A DNA stretch of 64,000 nucleotides, taken from positions 248,993 through 312,992 of the forward strand of contig VZSF01009844.1 in NCBI GenBank assembly GCA_013398295.1. The letters are read 5' to 3'. The stretch is from Chionis minor. Its lineage: Eukaryota; Chordata; Aves; Charadriiformes; Chionididae. A program made the position numbers and the translations under genes. The notes below the pieces were generated by a model that was not told the origin of the DNA, did no database searches, and saw only the letters and a list, made by a program, of their open reading frames with translations. How positions within the stretch are numbered: the stretch's first letter is position 1; the number at the start of each line of letters is the position of its first letter. Shown here in pieces: positions 1 through 11,234 of the stretch.

Positions 1-3000
1 GATAGCTGTGAACAGCCTCAAACAGGGTAGCGCAGCCTTCCTAGACAGCCCCGGGCACAAGAAGTGCTCTAATGGGGAGATATTTCTAATGTTTGAAATC
101 CACATCTGAAAGTGCAACATAAGCGACCTCTTTTTATCTTTCACATCTTCGCTAAATATTCTTTTCTGTAGTATAATGCCACATAAACCACCTGCAGCAC
201 CCAGGACTGCTTGTTCTCCAGAACCCCCTTAAATACAAAATTCCCATATTGCCAAAAGTCTCAGAAACACTTTTTCAATTTTAGAACAATTATACACCAT
301 CAGAGTTAACCCAATGCCAGTTTAAATAACGCGCTGTGGGTGCACAAGCGGCCACCGGTATTATGGAGAGCTTTGCTCCCCATTTCTTATGGATCTGGCA
401 AACTCCAAACGTGTCACATGCTTTTTGCTTGCCTCACTACAGAATGTGTCAAGGCTCTTTTTGAAGTCTTTGTCCCCGCCTTTCCAAGTCCCAGTTTCTA
501 TAAGCATCTTTTTCCACACCTTACTTTCATGACCTATAACTCAACTTAGACATTAGAAAAACTCTGTTCACTAGAATTTGTATTTTTTACACATTTATGC
601 TCTGGAATTCAGAAAAAAAATCAACATGAAAAGCTAACTTCTGAGCAATCGACTTCTAAGCTATAGCTACAAAAATTTCTGTTTGAGCAGTTTAAAAAAA
701 TCATACCAAAGTAAACAAAAAATAATTAAACCGTGTCCTTTTTTTTTCTTTTTCGCTTACAAAAAGGTCTCTACTAACATCTTCAGTCCAAAAGGAAGTC
801 ACCTTCACACTAATATTGCATGTTATCAGAAAACTTGCAACACCTTTGGTTTTCCCTAATGTGCTTTCTGAATTACTAATGCAGCAAAACGTCAGCATCA
901 ACTTCAACGCAAGCTTTACAGCTGCCAGTTTTAGACAAACCGAGGTGTTTGAAAGACATGAAGCCTAAAAACTACCAGTGTTTTTATAGTCACTTAAAAG
1001 CAATGGCACATAACCTGATGATCAGGTCCATGAAGGCATACGTCATTAACTCAGTTTGTCCTAAGTTTTCTATCAAGAACTGCCAAAGAATTTACCAGGC
1101 TACACTCAATATCAGAGCTGACCGACCTCTTTCACACGTCACGTTACTTAGTTGCATGCAGCCACCTTGTTATAGAGCAAAAATGTTCATGTTTGCTGCT
1201 TCTCACACTTTTAGAAACAAAGTAATAACAATTTTTTTTCAAGTTTCAGCAGCATAAACTCTTAGGTGTTCTTGCCACACTGAGCCTACTGGAGAGACAG
1301 CTCTACCAACTATTTTTATAAGAGAGAAAGCACTCGAAAATAAACTATCATAATTTCTCATGAAGCAATTCTTCTGGTCTGTTCCATCATAGCGATGAGC
1401 TCTAATCTCTCAAAAACCCGTCAGTTCCAAGTATAAATCATTGTGTACAACACAGTTTACAGGATTACAAAAATAACTTCACTTGTAACAACCATCAGAG
1501 ACAATTATTGCCAGAATCTCCTCTCCTCGCTTTAGGGTAGGGACCATTTCTTTATCATCTCACTTACGAAAACATTGTCAAAGATGACTACCCGATTATG
1601 AATTGATAAAGAAAAATTGCACAATCTGAACAAATTTGACTTGTCCCTTGAACTGGAGAAGTGGATACACCCCAGATCTTATTTTACCTCCAGAAGCACG
1701 AAGAACTGGTTTCACACGGAAAGAGAGCCAAAGCATCACAGTAAACAGAACCAAGCTTATTCAAATTGTGAGTAGGATTTCATTGGTATCAGTATCGCTA
1801 GCTGTTCACAGAATTATTTAGTACTGTATGCTTGTCCTCTAAGCTGCAGTCATGAGCAGAAACTACATGTTCTCAGCAGCTAAGAGCACCCGCATTATAA
1901 TAAAAACATTCTTTGTTGGTTCTCATTACAGACCACTAGTAAGTGATCTATAATATTACATGAAAATTTACGTACAACAGGCAGGAAAAAGAAACAAGCT
2001 AAAGACTTCGTATACTGCCGGTGAGAGTGACCGCACTCTCATTATCATATCTTTTGATCAAGCATAAAGCCACAAACCTGGATGAAGCAAAAGAGACAAA
2101 ACAATAATTATGGAATTCTTCACCTCAGTAAACTTCACACAAGTAATATTCAGTGTTTATGCAACAGGCATTATTAAAGAATCAAATGTTTAGCTATTGA
2201 ATATTTGCAAAACACAACAGCTTTCTTAAAAATACTTTTACTATGGACCGGAGAAGAAAGCTGACAAAAAATACAAGCAAGGAACACAGGGATTTAGGCG
2301 ATTTAGCCCGGGAAACACGCTCACACTGCCTCTACCAACCGGTAACTGTGGGTAGCTATTACGGTACTGTAAAACCTTATTTAACAGGTAAGTATTAAGT
2401 ACTTCAAAGACCAAAAAAAGCCACAACTTGGATTTCCCCTAATGCATTACATTAGTGCTTGGCTTTCCTGCCTGTGTCTTGCCAAAGGTCTCAGGCTAAT
2501 GCTAGCATTAAGTCAGGAAACATGTAAAGCTCCTAGCCTTTACATGTTTACACAAGCAAACCCCACCAAGTTCATTTTGAAAAATCCAAATTTTACAAAC
2601 TGTTTTAAAGAAACAACATTTGTTATGGAAAAGGTTGCAAACAACCCACTTGCTCACAGCAAGCTGCAACTCTGAAAAACTTCCATATACTCCTTCCAAA
2701 TCTAAATTTTAACATCATATCCGTGATGATGGAAAACGTAATTTCTGCACATAAATTACTGCCGCACTAACTAAACCTGCTGAGAAATCAAAATTTTTCA
2801 TTGTCATTGTCTACTTTCCCAAGTTGTACCAAATGAAAACGTACTAGTTGGGTTCATTCTGACCGCTGCTGCGCAGAGCCCGAGGGGACAGTGGCGCTGA
2901 AGGAGCAGGTCCACTTCCCTCTGCTCAGCCTCGCGCAGCACACGGCTGCGTTACTGCCGGCGATCCGGCTCATTCCGCCGACTGCGGAAAAGGGATCTCT

Positions 3001-6000
3001 CCTACGGACAGCTTGCCAAGCCTCTCTCAACCTCCCACACTCGCCTCCTGTGAACTGCAGCTCCACACACTCAGTGGAACTCGGCGCCCTTGCTCCCTGG
3101 CCACTTAAACGTTATGAATTGTGTTTTCACACTGCCAGTAGAATTCCTTAAAGTGCACATTTGGTTCTAATCACAGTTTGCTGATGAAAAAGATAATTCT
3201 ATTCTAATCAAATTCCATTCCCTCAAACTACTGTCTCAGCTAAACGGACTTTATGGTCTCTCAAGCGTACAGAGGGCTTCCAGATGTTTGTGCACAGACT
3301 TTGAGAGTGATCCATGACAGTACTCCCAGGTTCATTTGGGGAGATGGATGCCACTGAACGGAGAGATACTTTCCTTCACAACATCCTCCCCCTCTGTCTT
3401 CTGGAATTCGGACTAGCAGTTGTAAGACCTCCCTCTGGAGTCCATCTGTGACAACCAGGCAGCCACCACGCAGACAGGAGGAGCTTCCAGCATTCAGCCC
3501 AATTCCTATGCAAGAAGAGGGGCTGTCTCTCCAGCAGGATTTGTGTTCAAGAGACGAGGGAGCTGCGCTTATTTGTTTGGCTACCAAAATTCTCTCTCTT
3601 CATGGCCAGAAGGGAAAAAAGGAGGAATGCATCATCCAATGAAACAAAGCTCAAACTAGGCCTTCAACTTAAAATTATGTCTCATGCATGCTCTCAGTAA
3701 TCTGCCCTAGCAAAAAAAAAAAAAAAAAAAAAGGAAAGGATGAAGAATTTTCCTACTTAGATGCCAGCTTTGATGTGGAGAATTCAAATATCCTGTAACA
3801 GTAAATAGGAAATACAGTTTCAGGTAAAACCTGCAGCGATGAATGACTTTTACTAACAGCCTACACTAGAATCAAATTCCTGTTCATGACCATTCCCACA
3901 CTTCAGCATGAGCTTCGCCTTACTCAGATGAAAATTAAATCCGGGATACACACTGGCATTTGAAAGATTAAGGCACAAAATCGTATCTATTCATGTATGT
4001 CAATTCCAAATCTAACATTTCAGAAAAACACTCTTTACTTAGCCACTTCAAGGCAGTTACGGAAACCCTATCAGATAAGAATTACTTCAGAACACAAGAT
4101 AGCGCTTTAATATTATAAACAGAGAAGCATTTTTTTTCCCCACCGAATTGACCAGAACTAAGTCTAAAATAACAAAAAAACTCCCCCCAAACTTTCATCT
4201 GCCCAGTGAGATTTTATATAACAAATTCACAATTACTTGGTAGCTGCCCAAGACACCCTGAACAACATCCAATATCTTAACACAGAAAGCAAAACCCTGA
4301 GAGACGACAAGTAATGTATTAAGTTCAAACATTATTCAAAATGATAATCACGTAGGAAACCTTTTTAAACCCATCTCTCCATGAATTAAAGAGGCTTATA
4401 AATTTCTAAGTATTTTGCAATGCTATTCCAGAAGTAATGGTTACCGTGTGACAACGACTTGCAGGAGCCATTTCAAAAATCAAGCTAAACTTCCATGGGC
4501 CACAGTCTTGCAAAGATACACACACACGCGCGAAAAAACACCACGTTATGCACTGGAACTAACCAACAACGCAACACCTAAAGCTCCAGCAAAAATATTT
4601 TTTCCTACTGTTTATGGCACTTCACTTCTATTCAAATGTAATCTGAACAAGCCTAAATACGAGCAGAAAAAAAGGCAATCTCTCTACGCTAGAGATCACA
4701 CCGTTGCCATTACAAAAGGTGGGTTTCTTTTCCAAAATTCTTAGTCAAAAGAAAGCCCAATACTTACTCAACAGAAGTCCGCACGGTCAAGTGCGTAAAC
4801 AGACTTGCTGTTAAGCAGTTATCTGGTGCAAGATGTATAGACACAACCCTGAGTTCTGGAGCTCCAGAAGACACCACCAATAAAGACGAGGCCATAAAGC
4901 TTCTCTGCAGCGTAGGAGCCACGCCACTCAACTCTAATTTACCATTAGCTTTCTTTCGAAATAAAGTCATAAACATAAACAGTGCATCTCCATGTCTGAA
5001 ATGAGCATTCTATCTCTGATCACTAAAAAGTCTTCAGGAAATATTACAAACAACTCCAGCAACCAAAAAATTCCTGCATGAGGAACGTTCTTTTAAGTTA
5101 TCAATGTTTTACTAACACCCTCCCAAAATTCCCGCATTTTTTTAAACATCATCTGATAAATGGGGTTTTTTTGCCTCTTGTTGCTTGTAATGAAATACCT
5201 CCACTAATATTAAACATTATAAAACCACAATTTTCTGTTTTCCCCAAAATCATTAAGATGAAGAAAACACAGACAGATCTGGAAATGTTAAAAAAGAAAA
5301 AGAATTTAGAAAAATATTCCAACAAAGATTAATATTTAACTGCAGGAATAGACCGCTTTTCTTCAGCCTTGTCACAAAGTAAGCTAGTGCTAATCCATTA
5401 AGCATATTATGAGTTTGGCGAATTAGACTTAGATTAACAGGGCTACCTCATTTTCCAAAATGAGATTCTGTATGTCTTTTTATTATATATTTTATTCTGG
5501 GTAAACAAAACCCATAAGTATTCCATCATATTTCTTCATAATGGAGCTACTTAAGATGTACCTAGTAACAATAATTCAGACTAGACAGGCAGATCTAGTT
5601 CAAAACAAAAAACCAAATTTCAACAGATGTCAGGAAAATACCATACAAGTAACACTCCAAAAATCTTTATTTTTCCATGCTTGACTGTAAAGGTTTATGA
5701 CAACCTAAGGGAAAGAAGAACTCCTCTATCACCTATGACTTGCTGGTCAATGTCACAGAACACAAACTGTACCTGTTCATTCAACATTTCTTTTACACAA
5801 AAGAATGTTTCTGATCATAAATGGATTTTTTTTTACTTAATTTTGAAACCAAAACCACATCTGACCAAAAAAAAAAGTCCTAACTGAGCACACAAAGGGT
5901 ATCGAGGTCCTAGCATCTGTTGGCCAAGATGACTAGACAAGGAAGCACACTAAAGGCCTCGCAGCCTGGAGGGACGCGGGGCCTGGAAGCAGCCACATAC

Positions 6001-6306
6001 AGTTCTGTGGAAGAAAGTCTACTTAGCTAAAATGAGGATTTAAACACTTTGAGGTATGCATTCTTCACAAGCACAGTCTTTGTGCGTTCACCATTAGATT
6101 TGCTGATTCAGGGCATCTCATATAGTTCCATTATTCCTCTCGAAGGCACCAGGAAACATACAATATTACAAGAAAACAGACTGTCCTATTGTTGATATTT
6201 AAAACAAAGGTGATCTAAGCCCAATTTAACTACTTCTGGAACAGCAGGGGCGACAGCAAAAGCAAGAACAAAACCAAGAATGACTTCCTGATAAAAGTGA
6301 TCTTAC
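1..6306 (-). other. CAMSAP1: CAMSAP1 first coding intron (partial, runs off the left edge)
   Basis: This stretch lies downstream of the CAMSAP1 coding exon and begins at its donor site (GTAAGA on the minus strand, plus positions 6301-6306). I searched both strands for the following CAMSAP1 exons, which should open with a DNIPEDL-like stretch, and found none, so the intron is longer than the part shown. It is AT-rich with short homopolymer runs. A GC-richer patch at about 2860-3110 is open in both strands but has no recognisable protein. No CR1 copy was recognised here. Confidence 0.75.
3712..3732. repeat. Poly(A) homopolymer run
   Basis: Twenty-one consecutive A residues within the CAMSAP1 intron. 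No adjoining element was recognised, so it may be a simple microsatellite or the tail of a decayed retrocopy. Confidence 0.9.
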
Positions 6307-6469
6307 CTATTCCGTAGGCTTTAGCACAGATCCATTGTAGATTAGCAGCTATTTTTGCTCTGGCTGAATCGTAGAGCTCCAAAGGGACAATCTCAACCGC
6401 ACTATCTGTCAGGGCATCCATTTTTCTTCTGGTGCTATCCCCACCCACACAAACATCAACATCCACCAT
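6307..6469 (-). CDS. CAMSAP1: CAMSAP1, first coding exon (partial gene)
   Basis: This exon encodes the amino terminus of calmodulin-regulated spectrin-associated protein 1, a cytoplasmic protein that binds growing microtubule minus ends. It gives 54 full codons plus one base (phase 1). The stretch SARAKIAANLQWICAKAYG (residues 36-53) agrees almost exactly with the start of vertebrate CAMSAP1, just ahead of the calponin-homology domain. It ends at a good donor, ATAG|GTAAGA. The split codon joined to the expected next exon would restore the family's IDNIPEDL-like continuation. The amino-terminal 16 residues are poorly conserved apart from MVD and RRKM; Met17 aligns with a second methionine in human CAMSAP1. 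I chose the Met at 6469 because MVD matches the human start. Oddly, this ATG sits exactly at a CAG acceptor, so the exon may really be exon 2 and coding could extend upstream. Identity is firm; the exact start is less so. Confidence 0.9.
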
Positions 6470-6490
6470 CTGAAACAAAAACAAAAGACA
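6470..6490 (-). promoter_or_regulatory. CAMSAP1: Candidate splice acceptor directly before the CAMSAP1 ATG
   Basis: Read on the minus strand this is a T-rich tract ending in TTTGTTTCAG, directly followed by ATGG. That is a complete polypyrimidine tract and AG acceptor. It implies an upstream exon in the CpG island, probably non-coding and possibly within or near the assembly gap. A weak candidate donor, GGGCAG|GTGATG, lies near 6801. Without transcript data I cannot exclude that the acceptor is fortuitous. Confidence 0.55.
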
Positions 6491-7660
6491 GCGGGGCCGT
6501 TACCGAGGCCATCGCTCCCATTGCGTTTTTAAAACCGTGCAGGAGAGGAGCTGGCTGAAGGTTTGGCCAGCGCGATCCACCGGGCACAATACGGCGGGCT
6601 GAACACCACAGGCCCAGCATCCTCCCGGGTTTTCACTGGAAGGGTTTATTTAGCCATTTAAAATCCACCCGGAAATCAGAAGACATCCGAGCCCAGGGCG
6701 AGCATCCCTTTCATTGTAAGCCGCGGATCTGCCCACAGAAAGCCCCCGGCCCAGGCTGGGGGCTGGCGCCAGCGAAAGAAGAAAGGAGCAGCCCCATCAC
6801 CTGCCCGACCGCGGAATAAAGGCGGGCCGGGGCGCTCCCTCCCACCCTCCCCGCACCGCCNNNNNNNNNNNNNNNNNNNNNNNNNNNNNNNNNNNNNNNN
6901 NNNNNNNNNNNNNNNNNNNNNNNNNNNNNNNNNNNNNNNNNNNNNNNNNNNNNNNNNNNNNNNNNNNNNNNNNNNNNNNNNNNNNNNNNNNNNNNNNNNN
7001 NNNNNNNNNNNNNNNNNNNNNNNNNNNNNNNNNNNNNNNNNNNNNNNNNNNNNNNNNNNNNNNNNNNNNNNNNNNNNNNNNNNNNNNNNNNNNNNNNNNN
7101 NNNNNNNNNNNNNNNNNNNNNNNNNNNNNNNNNNNNNNNNNNNNNNNNNNNNNNNNNNNNNNNNNNNNNNNNNNNNNNNNNNNNNNNNNNNNNNNNNNNN
7201 NNNNNNNNNNNNNNNNNNNNNNNNNNNNNNNNNNNNNNNNNNNNNNNNNNNNNNNNNNNNNNNNNNNNNNNNNNNNNNNNNNNNNNNNNNNNNNNNNNNN
7301 NNNNNNNNNNNNNNNNNNNNNNNNNNNNNNNNNNNNNNNNNNNNNNNNNNNNNNNNNNNNNNNNNNNNNNNNNNNNNNNNNNNNNNNNNNNNNNNNNNNN
7401 NNNNNNNNNNNNNNNNNNNNNNNNNNNNNNNATCGGCGCCCCGCTGAGCCCGGGGCCGGGGTGGGCCTGTCCCGGGCCGTGCGGGAGCCGGGCCCCGCGG
7501 GAGGCGCGGAGGCTCCGGGCCTGCTCGGGCCGCAGCGTGTGTCCCCCTCGTGAGGGACGGCCGGGGGGGAGCCCGGCCGCCTCCCCGGGGGGGCGCCCCG
7601 CGCTGCCGCTGCTGAGGAGCCACAACCCCCCGTCATCGTCACCTGTGCTGCCGTCTGGCT
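6490..7660 (-). promoter_or_regulatory. CAMSAP1: CAMSAP1 CpG-island promoter region (interrupted by a gap)
   Basis: The sequence on both sides of the gap is very GC-rich and dense in CpG, in sharp contrast to the AT-rich DNA on either side. It lies immediately upstream of the CAMSAP1 coding exon. This is the expected position and composition of a TATA-less vertebrate promoter. The start site cannot be placed because much of the island is unsequenced. Long open frames crossing this interval are made of unknown residues and are not genes. Confidence 0.7.
6861..7431. other. Assembly gap (571 N)
   Basis: A run of 571 undetermined bases inside the CAMSAP1 CpG island. It probably hides the 5' UTR or first exon and the core promoter. 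Confidence 0.99.
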
Positions 7661-7980
7661 GCCGGGAAGCACAGAAATGCCAAAAAACACTTGACAAAAA
7701 TCACTAGCCGTGGAAACCTTTGGGAACGCAATAAATTCCACGGTAACAAATCAGCCATTTGTTTAATCGCATGAAGGACTGAGATCTCGCTCTGCTGCCA
7801 ACCACACTTGACGAAACATTGGTTGATAATCAATAATTTTCTTTGGGTTATTACAAATAATGTCCCCCAAGACTCAATGTCTTCGTATCTGCTCATCACC
7901 AAAGGACGTCCAAAGGTGGTTCTCAGGCAGACGCCCGGCTTCTGCATCTTGTGCGTTTCCAAGCAGATAGAGAATCTCTT

Positions 7981-8220
7981 AGAATCATAGAATCATGGAA
8001 TCACTTGGGTTGGAAGAGACCTTCAAGATCATCGAGTCCAACCATAAACCTATGCCAAAGCCACCCCTAACCCATGTCCCTCAGCACCACGTCTGCCCGG
8101 CTTTTAAATACCTCCAGGGATGGTGATTCCACCACCTCCCTGGGCAGCCTGTTCCAATGCTTGAGAACCCTTTCCGTAAAGAAGTTTTTCCTGATCTCCA
8201 ACCTAAACCTTCACCTGGTT
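7981..8220 (-). mobile_element. CR1 LINE 3' fragment (5'-truncated)
   Basis: The plus strand begins with repeated AGAATCATAGAATC and continues into the GGTTGGAAGAGACCTTCAAG and CCTGGGCAGCCTGTTCCAATG blocks typical of avian CR1 3' ends, read in antisense. The element therefore lies on the minus strand, with its 3' end at 7981 and 5' truncation near 8220. It covers only the last part of the element, without a usable reverse-transcriptase region. It lies just upstream of the CAMSAP1 promoter island. Confidence 0.93.
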
Positions 8221-10483
8221 TACGTCCTGATCCACAGATAATAGCAAAAAACGTTTCACAGGTATAACATGTTAATCGTTGTTCTTCACCGGGTGAGGTT
8301 GGACTGTCAAAATCACCTTAGGGCCGTTGTGCCGGGGCAGTCGGACACTGCTGGCCACCAGCCATGGCGCAGAGGCCGGAGTCCTGTCGCCCTCCCGAGA
8401 GCCGCAGGCTCATCCCGCCCCGCGCCGCGCGTTGCTGATCGGCACTAGATCCCGCAGATTAACTTGCTTGACAAGTGAATTTCAGGGCTCATCTGAAAAG
8501 TGAAGCTAAATGATTGAGTAGACGTTCCAGCCTTTAATGCCGGTGCTGGGTAGATGAATTATCTTAATACCCAACTACTGAAAATGTGATTAGAAGTTTA
8601 GCTGCACAACAGTGATAGCAGACTGACCTTATTCTACCTAATTTTCTTTGTTATGGTTCTCATAAATTATTTTTTGCTGCATGTAACTGCTAGATTACAT
8701 AAATGTTTCAAAATCATTAAAGATTAATTTGGGTCTATCTTAAGATTCAACATTTATTTCCCTATATCTTTTCAAAGTGCAAGCAGAGGGCATTCTGGTT
8801 TGTGTCATCAGGAAATACGATCTGGCGTTCAAAGGTTATTCCAGCCTCTATCTGTCTTCCATATTGCAGGATTTTAAGCAATTAAAGTAGATGTCCTTTG
8901 CAAACAACTTGCTATTTGTTTTCTAATCTCCGTTTGAAGAGTTTGGTTTCCAATGCAGTTTTTCCAGGCTGTCGTTTTGTGACGTTATCATTCTAACAAG
9001 CTGCTCTTGTTTTTAGATTAAGTATTAAGGCCCAAACCAAATCCCCTTAAACTCAAGAAGAATGTTTTCTTTTACGTGGTGGATTGGGCATTAAATGGAT
9101 TGCGGAAAGAAAATGCCCCTTTGACTCTCAGAGCAGGTGACCTGTATGTGAGGCTGAAGGTACAACCGGGAGAAAACTGACCTGCTTTTTCCTCTGACAT
9201 ATTTTTGCTATAGTTGAAGACTGGATCCAGTTGGTAAACTTACCACAGTCGCTTACAAGTATGTTTTAAGAGGGTGGCAGACTACCTCTGCAAAGCCAAA
9301 CCAGTATTACCTGGACCCCTGACACTCTCTGAAGAAAAAACAGTGGGAAAGATTGGCTCAAGAAAATGAATATTGTGGAGAAAAAGCATTGGGGGAAGCG
9401 TAGCAGTGAGGAGAATTCTCTCCTTTTACACGCTTCTGCTGCACTCAGGATCCCAGCTTGAGAATGACCTCCTGTTCTACCCCCTTCTCTCCTACAGCCC
9501 CGTCCTCCAGGTCTGCGCTTACGTGTCGCTGACTCCCCGGCCAACGTGAAATGAGCTGCCACTTCCTCCTCTACGGTAATATCCCGAAACTCTGTTACTT
9601 AGGGCGTTTGCATGTCCTTAAGTGGAAGCTGAAATTGATGTTTTGGGACACTTTGTAGCTGATGATGAAGTGGTTTGTCAAGAACTCGGCACCATCCCAC
9701 ACAAGTGTCCTCAAAACTGTCCTGGAGATAAAAAGCCTGCATTTAAAATGGGAGGGTCACCAGTGGATTGCTAAACGTGTTTGCTTTTTCCATGAGAAAA
9801 TAAATGACTCTCCCCTATTCAGTAGCAGCAAATTCATCTGTAATTTGCGTACCGCTTGTTTCTTTCCTGTACTCCGCTCCTGAACATGCTTCAAGGCTTT
9901 TCTTCTGGAAAATGTTAATACATTGCTTTTCTATATGAAATAATTTTCCTATTAGTCTCCTGGATCCCTTAACCATTCAGAGTGGGTGTACGTGTGAACT
10001 GACAAATACTGCGCAACTTGTCTTCCAGCAGAACTCTGAGATTAATTACTGGGAGGTAACACCTTTGAGAAATTACCATATTCAAACACGACACCTATTG
10101 CATGTAACAAAGCTAAAGCCGTGTGCTTGTTTTCTGCCGTACCGGAGGAATGCCTGGGATTTCGGTTTCTTCCACCATGTTTCATTTATCAGTATGGGAG
10201 ACTACATGTAGAATAAGGATATCAGTCCCTTGTCATCCCAAGGACATCGGATCTAACTCATATTGTAAAATAATGTGTACTCTGTCGAAATATCAATGTG
10301 CTGTGCACTGGGATCGTACAGGGTGGAGATACCTCCCGGGTATGTAGAGAAAGCGGGATCTGACCTGTCAGTGGCACTAATCAGCACCTTCCAGTTAGAA
10401 AGGCCAGCACGGAACTGGGGTTCTCCCTCAGCTTTACAAAAAGCACCTTCAGAGGAAGGAAAACACGTATCTGTTGGAGACGG
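8221..10483. other. Intergenic DNA upstream of CAMSAP1, no gene seen
   Basis: Open frames here are short and match nothing I recognise. The stretch is moderately AT-rich, especially 8450-9100. No LINE, LTR or RNA gene was recognised. A distal regulatory role for CAMSAP1 is possible but nothing in the sequence proves it. Confidence 0.6.
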
Positions 10484-10590
10484 CATGAAACCCCGTGCTT
10501 CACTGTCTCCCTGCAGCTGTGGAGAGGGAGGACTCCATGAAAGCTCGTGCTTCACTGTCTCCCTGTAGCTGCGGAGAGGGAGGACTCCAC
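10484..10590. repeat. Tandem duplication, two copies of about 52 bp
   Basis: The block starting CATGAAA and containing CGTGCTTCACTGTCTCCCTG is followed at a 52-base offset by a near-identical copy. The copies differ at a few positions, for example CAGCTGTGG against TAGCTGCGG. This is a simple local tandem duplication. Confidence 0.9.
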
Positions 10591-10770
10591 ATGGTGCCTC
10601 TGCCCGTCACATAATGCTCACAGTGCCAAAATCCACTAAAAAGGCAGAGCAAAGGGCTGCGACTTGGGAATTTTGCCACGTTGGGTAGCCTGACTTCTGC
10701 TTCGGTTGCTTTCCTCCGTTAGGACTCACCACACTTTCCAAAGTGGTGATTTCCTACCTTTCACCTCCTT

Positions 10771-11234
10771 GAATGATAGAATCATGGAATCACTTGGGTT
10801 GGAAGAGACCTTCAAGGTCATCGAGTCCAACCATAAACCTACACTGCCAAAACCACCCCTAACCCATGTCCCTCAGCACCACGTCTGCCCGGCTTTTAAA
10901 TACCTCCAGGGACAGTGATTCCACCACCCCCCTGGGCAGCCTGTTCCAATGCTTGAGAACCCTTTTAAAAAAAAAGAAAAGAAGTTTTTCCTAATATCCA
11001 ACCTAAACCTCCCCTGGCACAACTTGAGGCCATTTCCTCTTGTCCTATTGCTTGTTCCTTGGGAGAAGAGATTGACCCCACCTGGCTGTAACCTCCTTTC
11101 AGGGAGTTGTAGAGAGTGAGAAGGTCTCCCCTCAACCTTCTCTTCTCCAGGTTAAACAATCCCAACTCCCTCAGCCGCTCCTCATAAGTCTTGTTCTCCA
11201 GACCCCTCACCAGCTCCGTTGCCCTTCTCTGGAT
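10771..11234 (-). mobile_element. CR1 LINE 3' fragment (longer copy)
   Basis: This copy has the same subfamily signature as the one at 7981 and the same antisense orientation in the plus strand, but it extends further 5'. On the minus strand it still reads a decayed C-terminal piece of CR1 ORF2, with [18 protein letters not shown] and [11 protein letters not shown] visible. An A-rich insertion near 10965-10980 interrupts it. The 5' end breaks off near 11234, just after the GCCCTTCTCTGG block. It is a dead, truncated LINE. Confidence 0.94.

Noticed and set aside
4764..4976. Minus-strand 70-codon frame ending at a good donor (TTGA|GTAAGTAT)
   Set aside because: The donor is strong, but the frame has a stop right at the donor and no resemblance to CAMSAP1 or any protein I know. 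It is probably a chance splice-like site in the intron.
6676..7741. Long minus-strand frames (314-328 codons) near CAMSAP1
   Set aside because: Most of their length is unknown residues from the 571-base gap; the rest is GC-rich composition without any family match.
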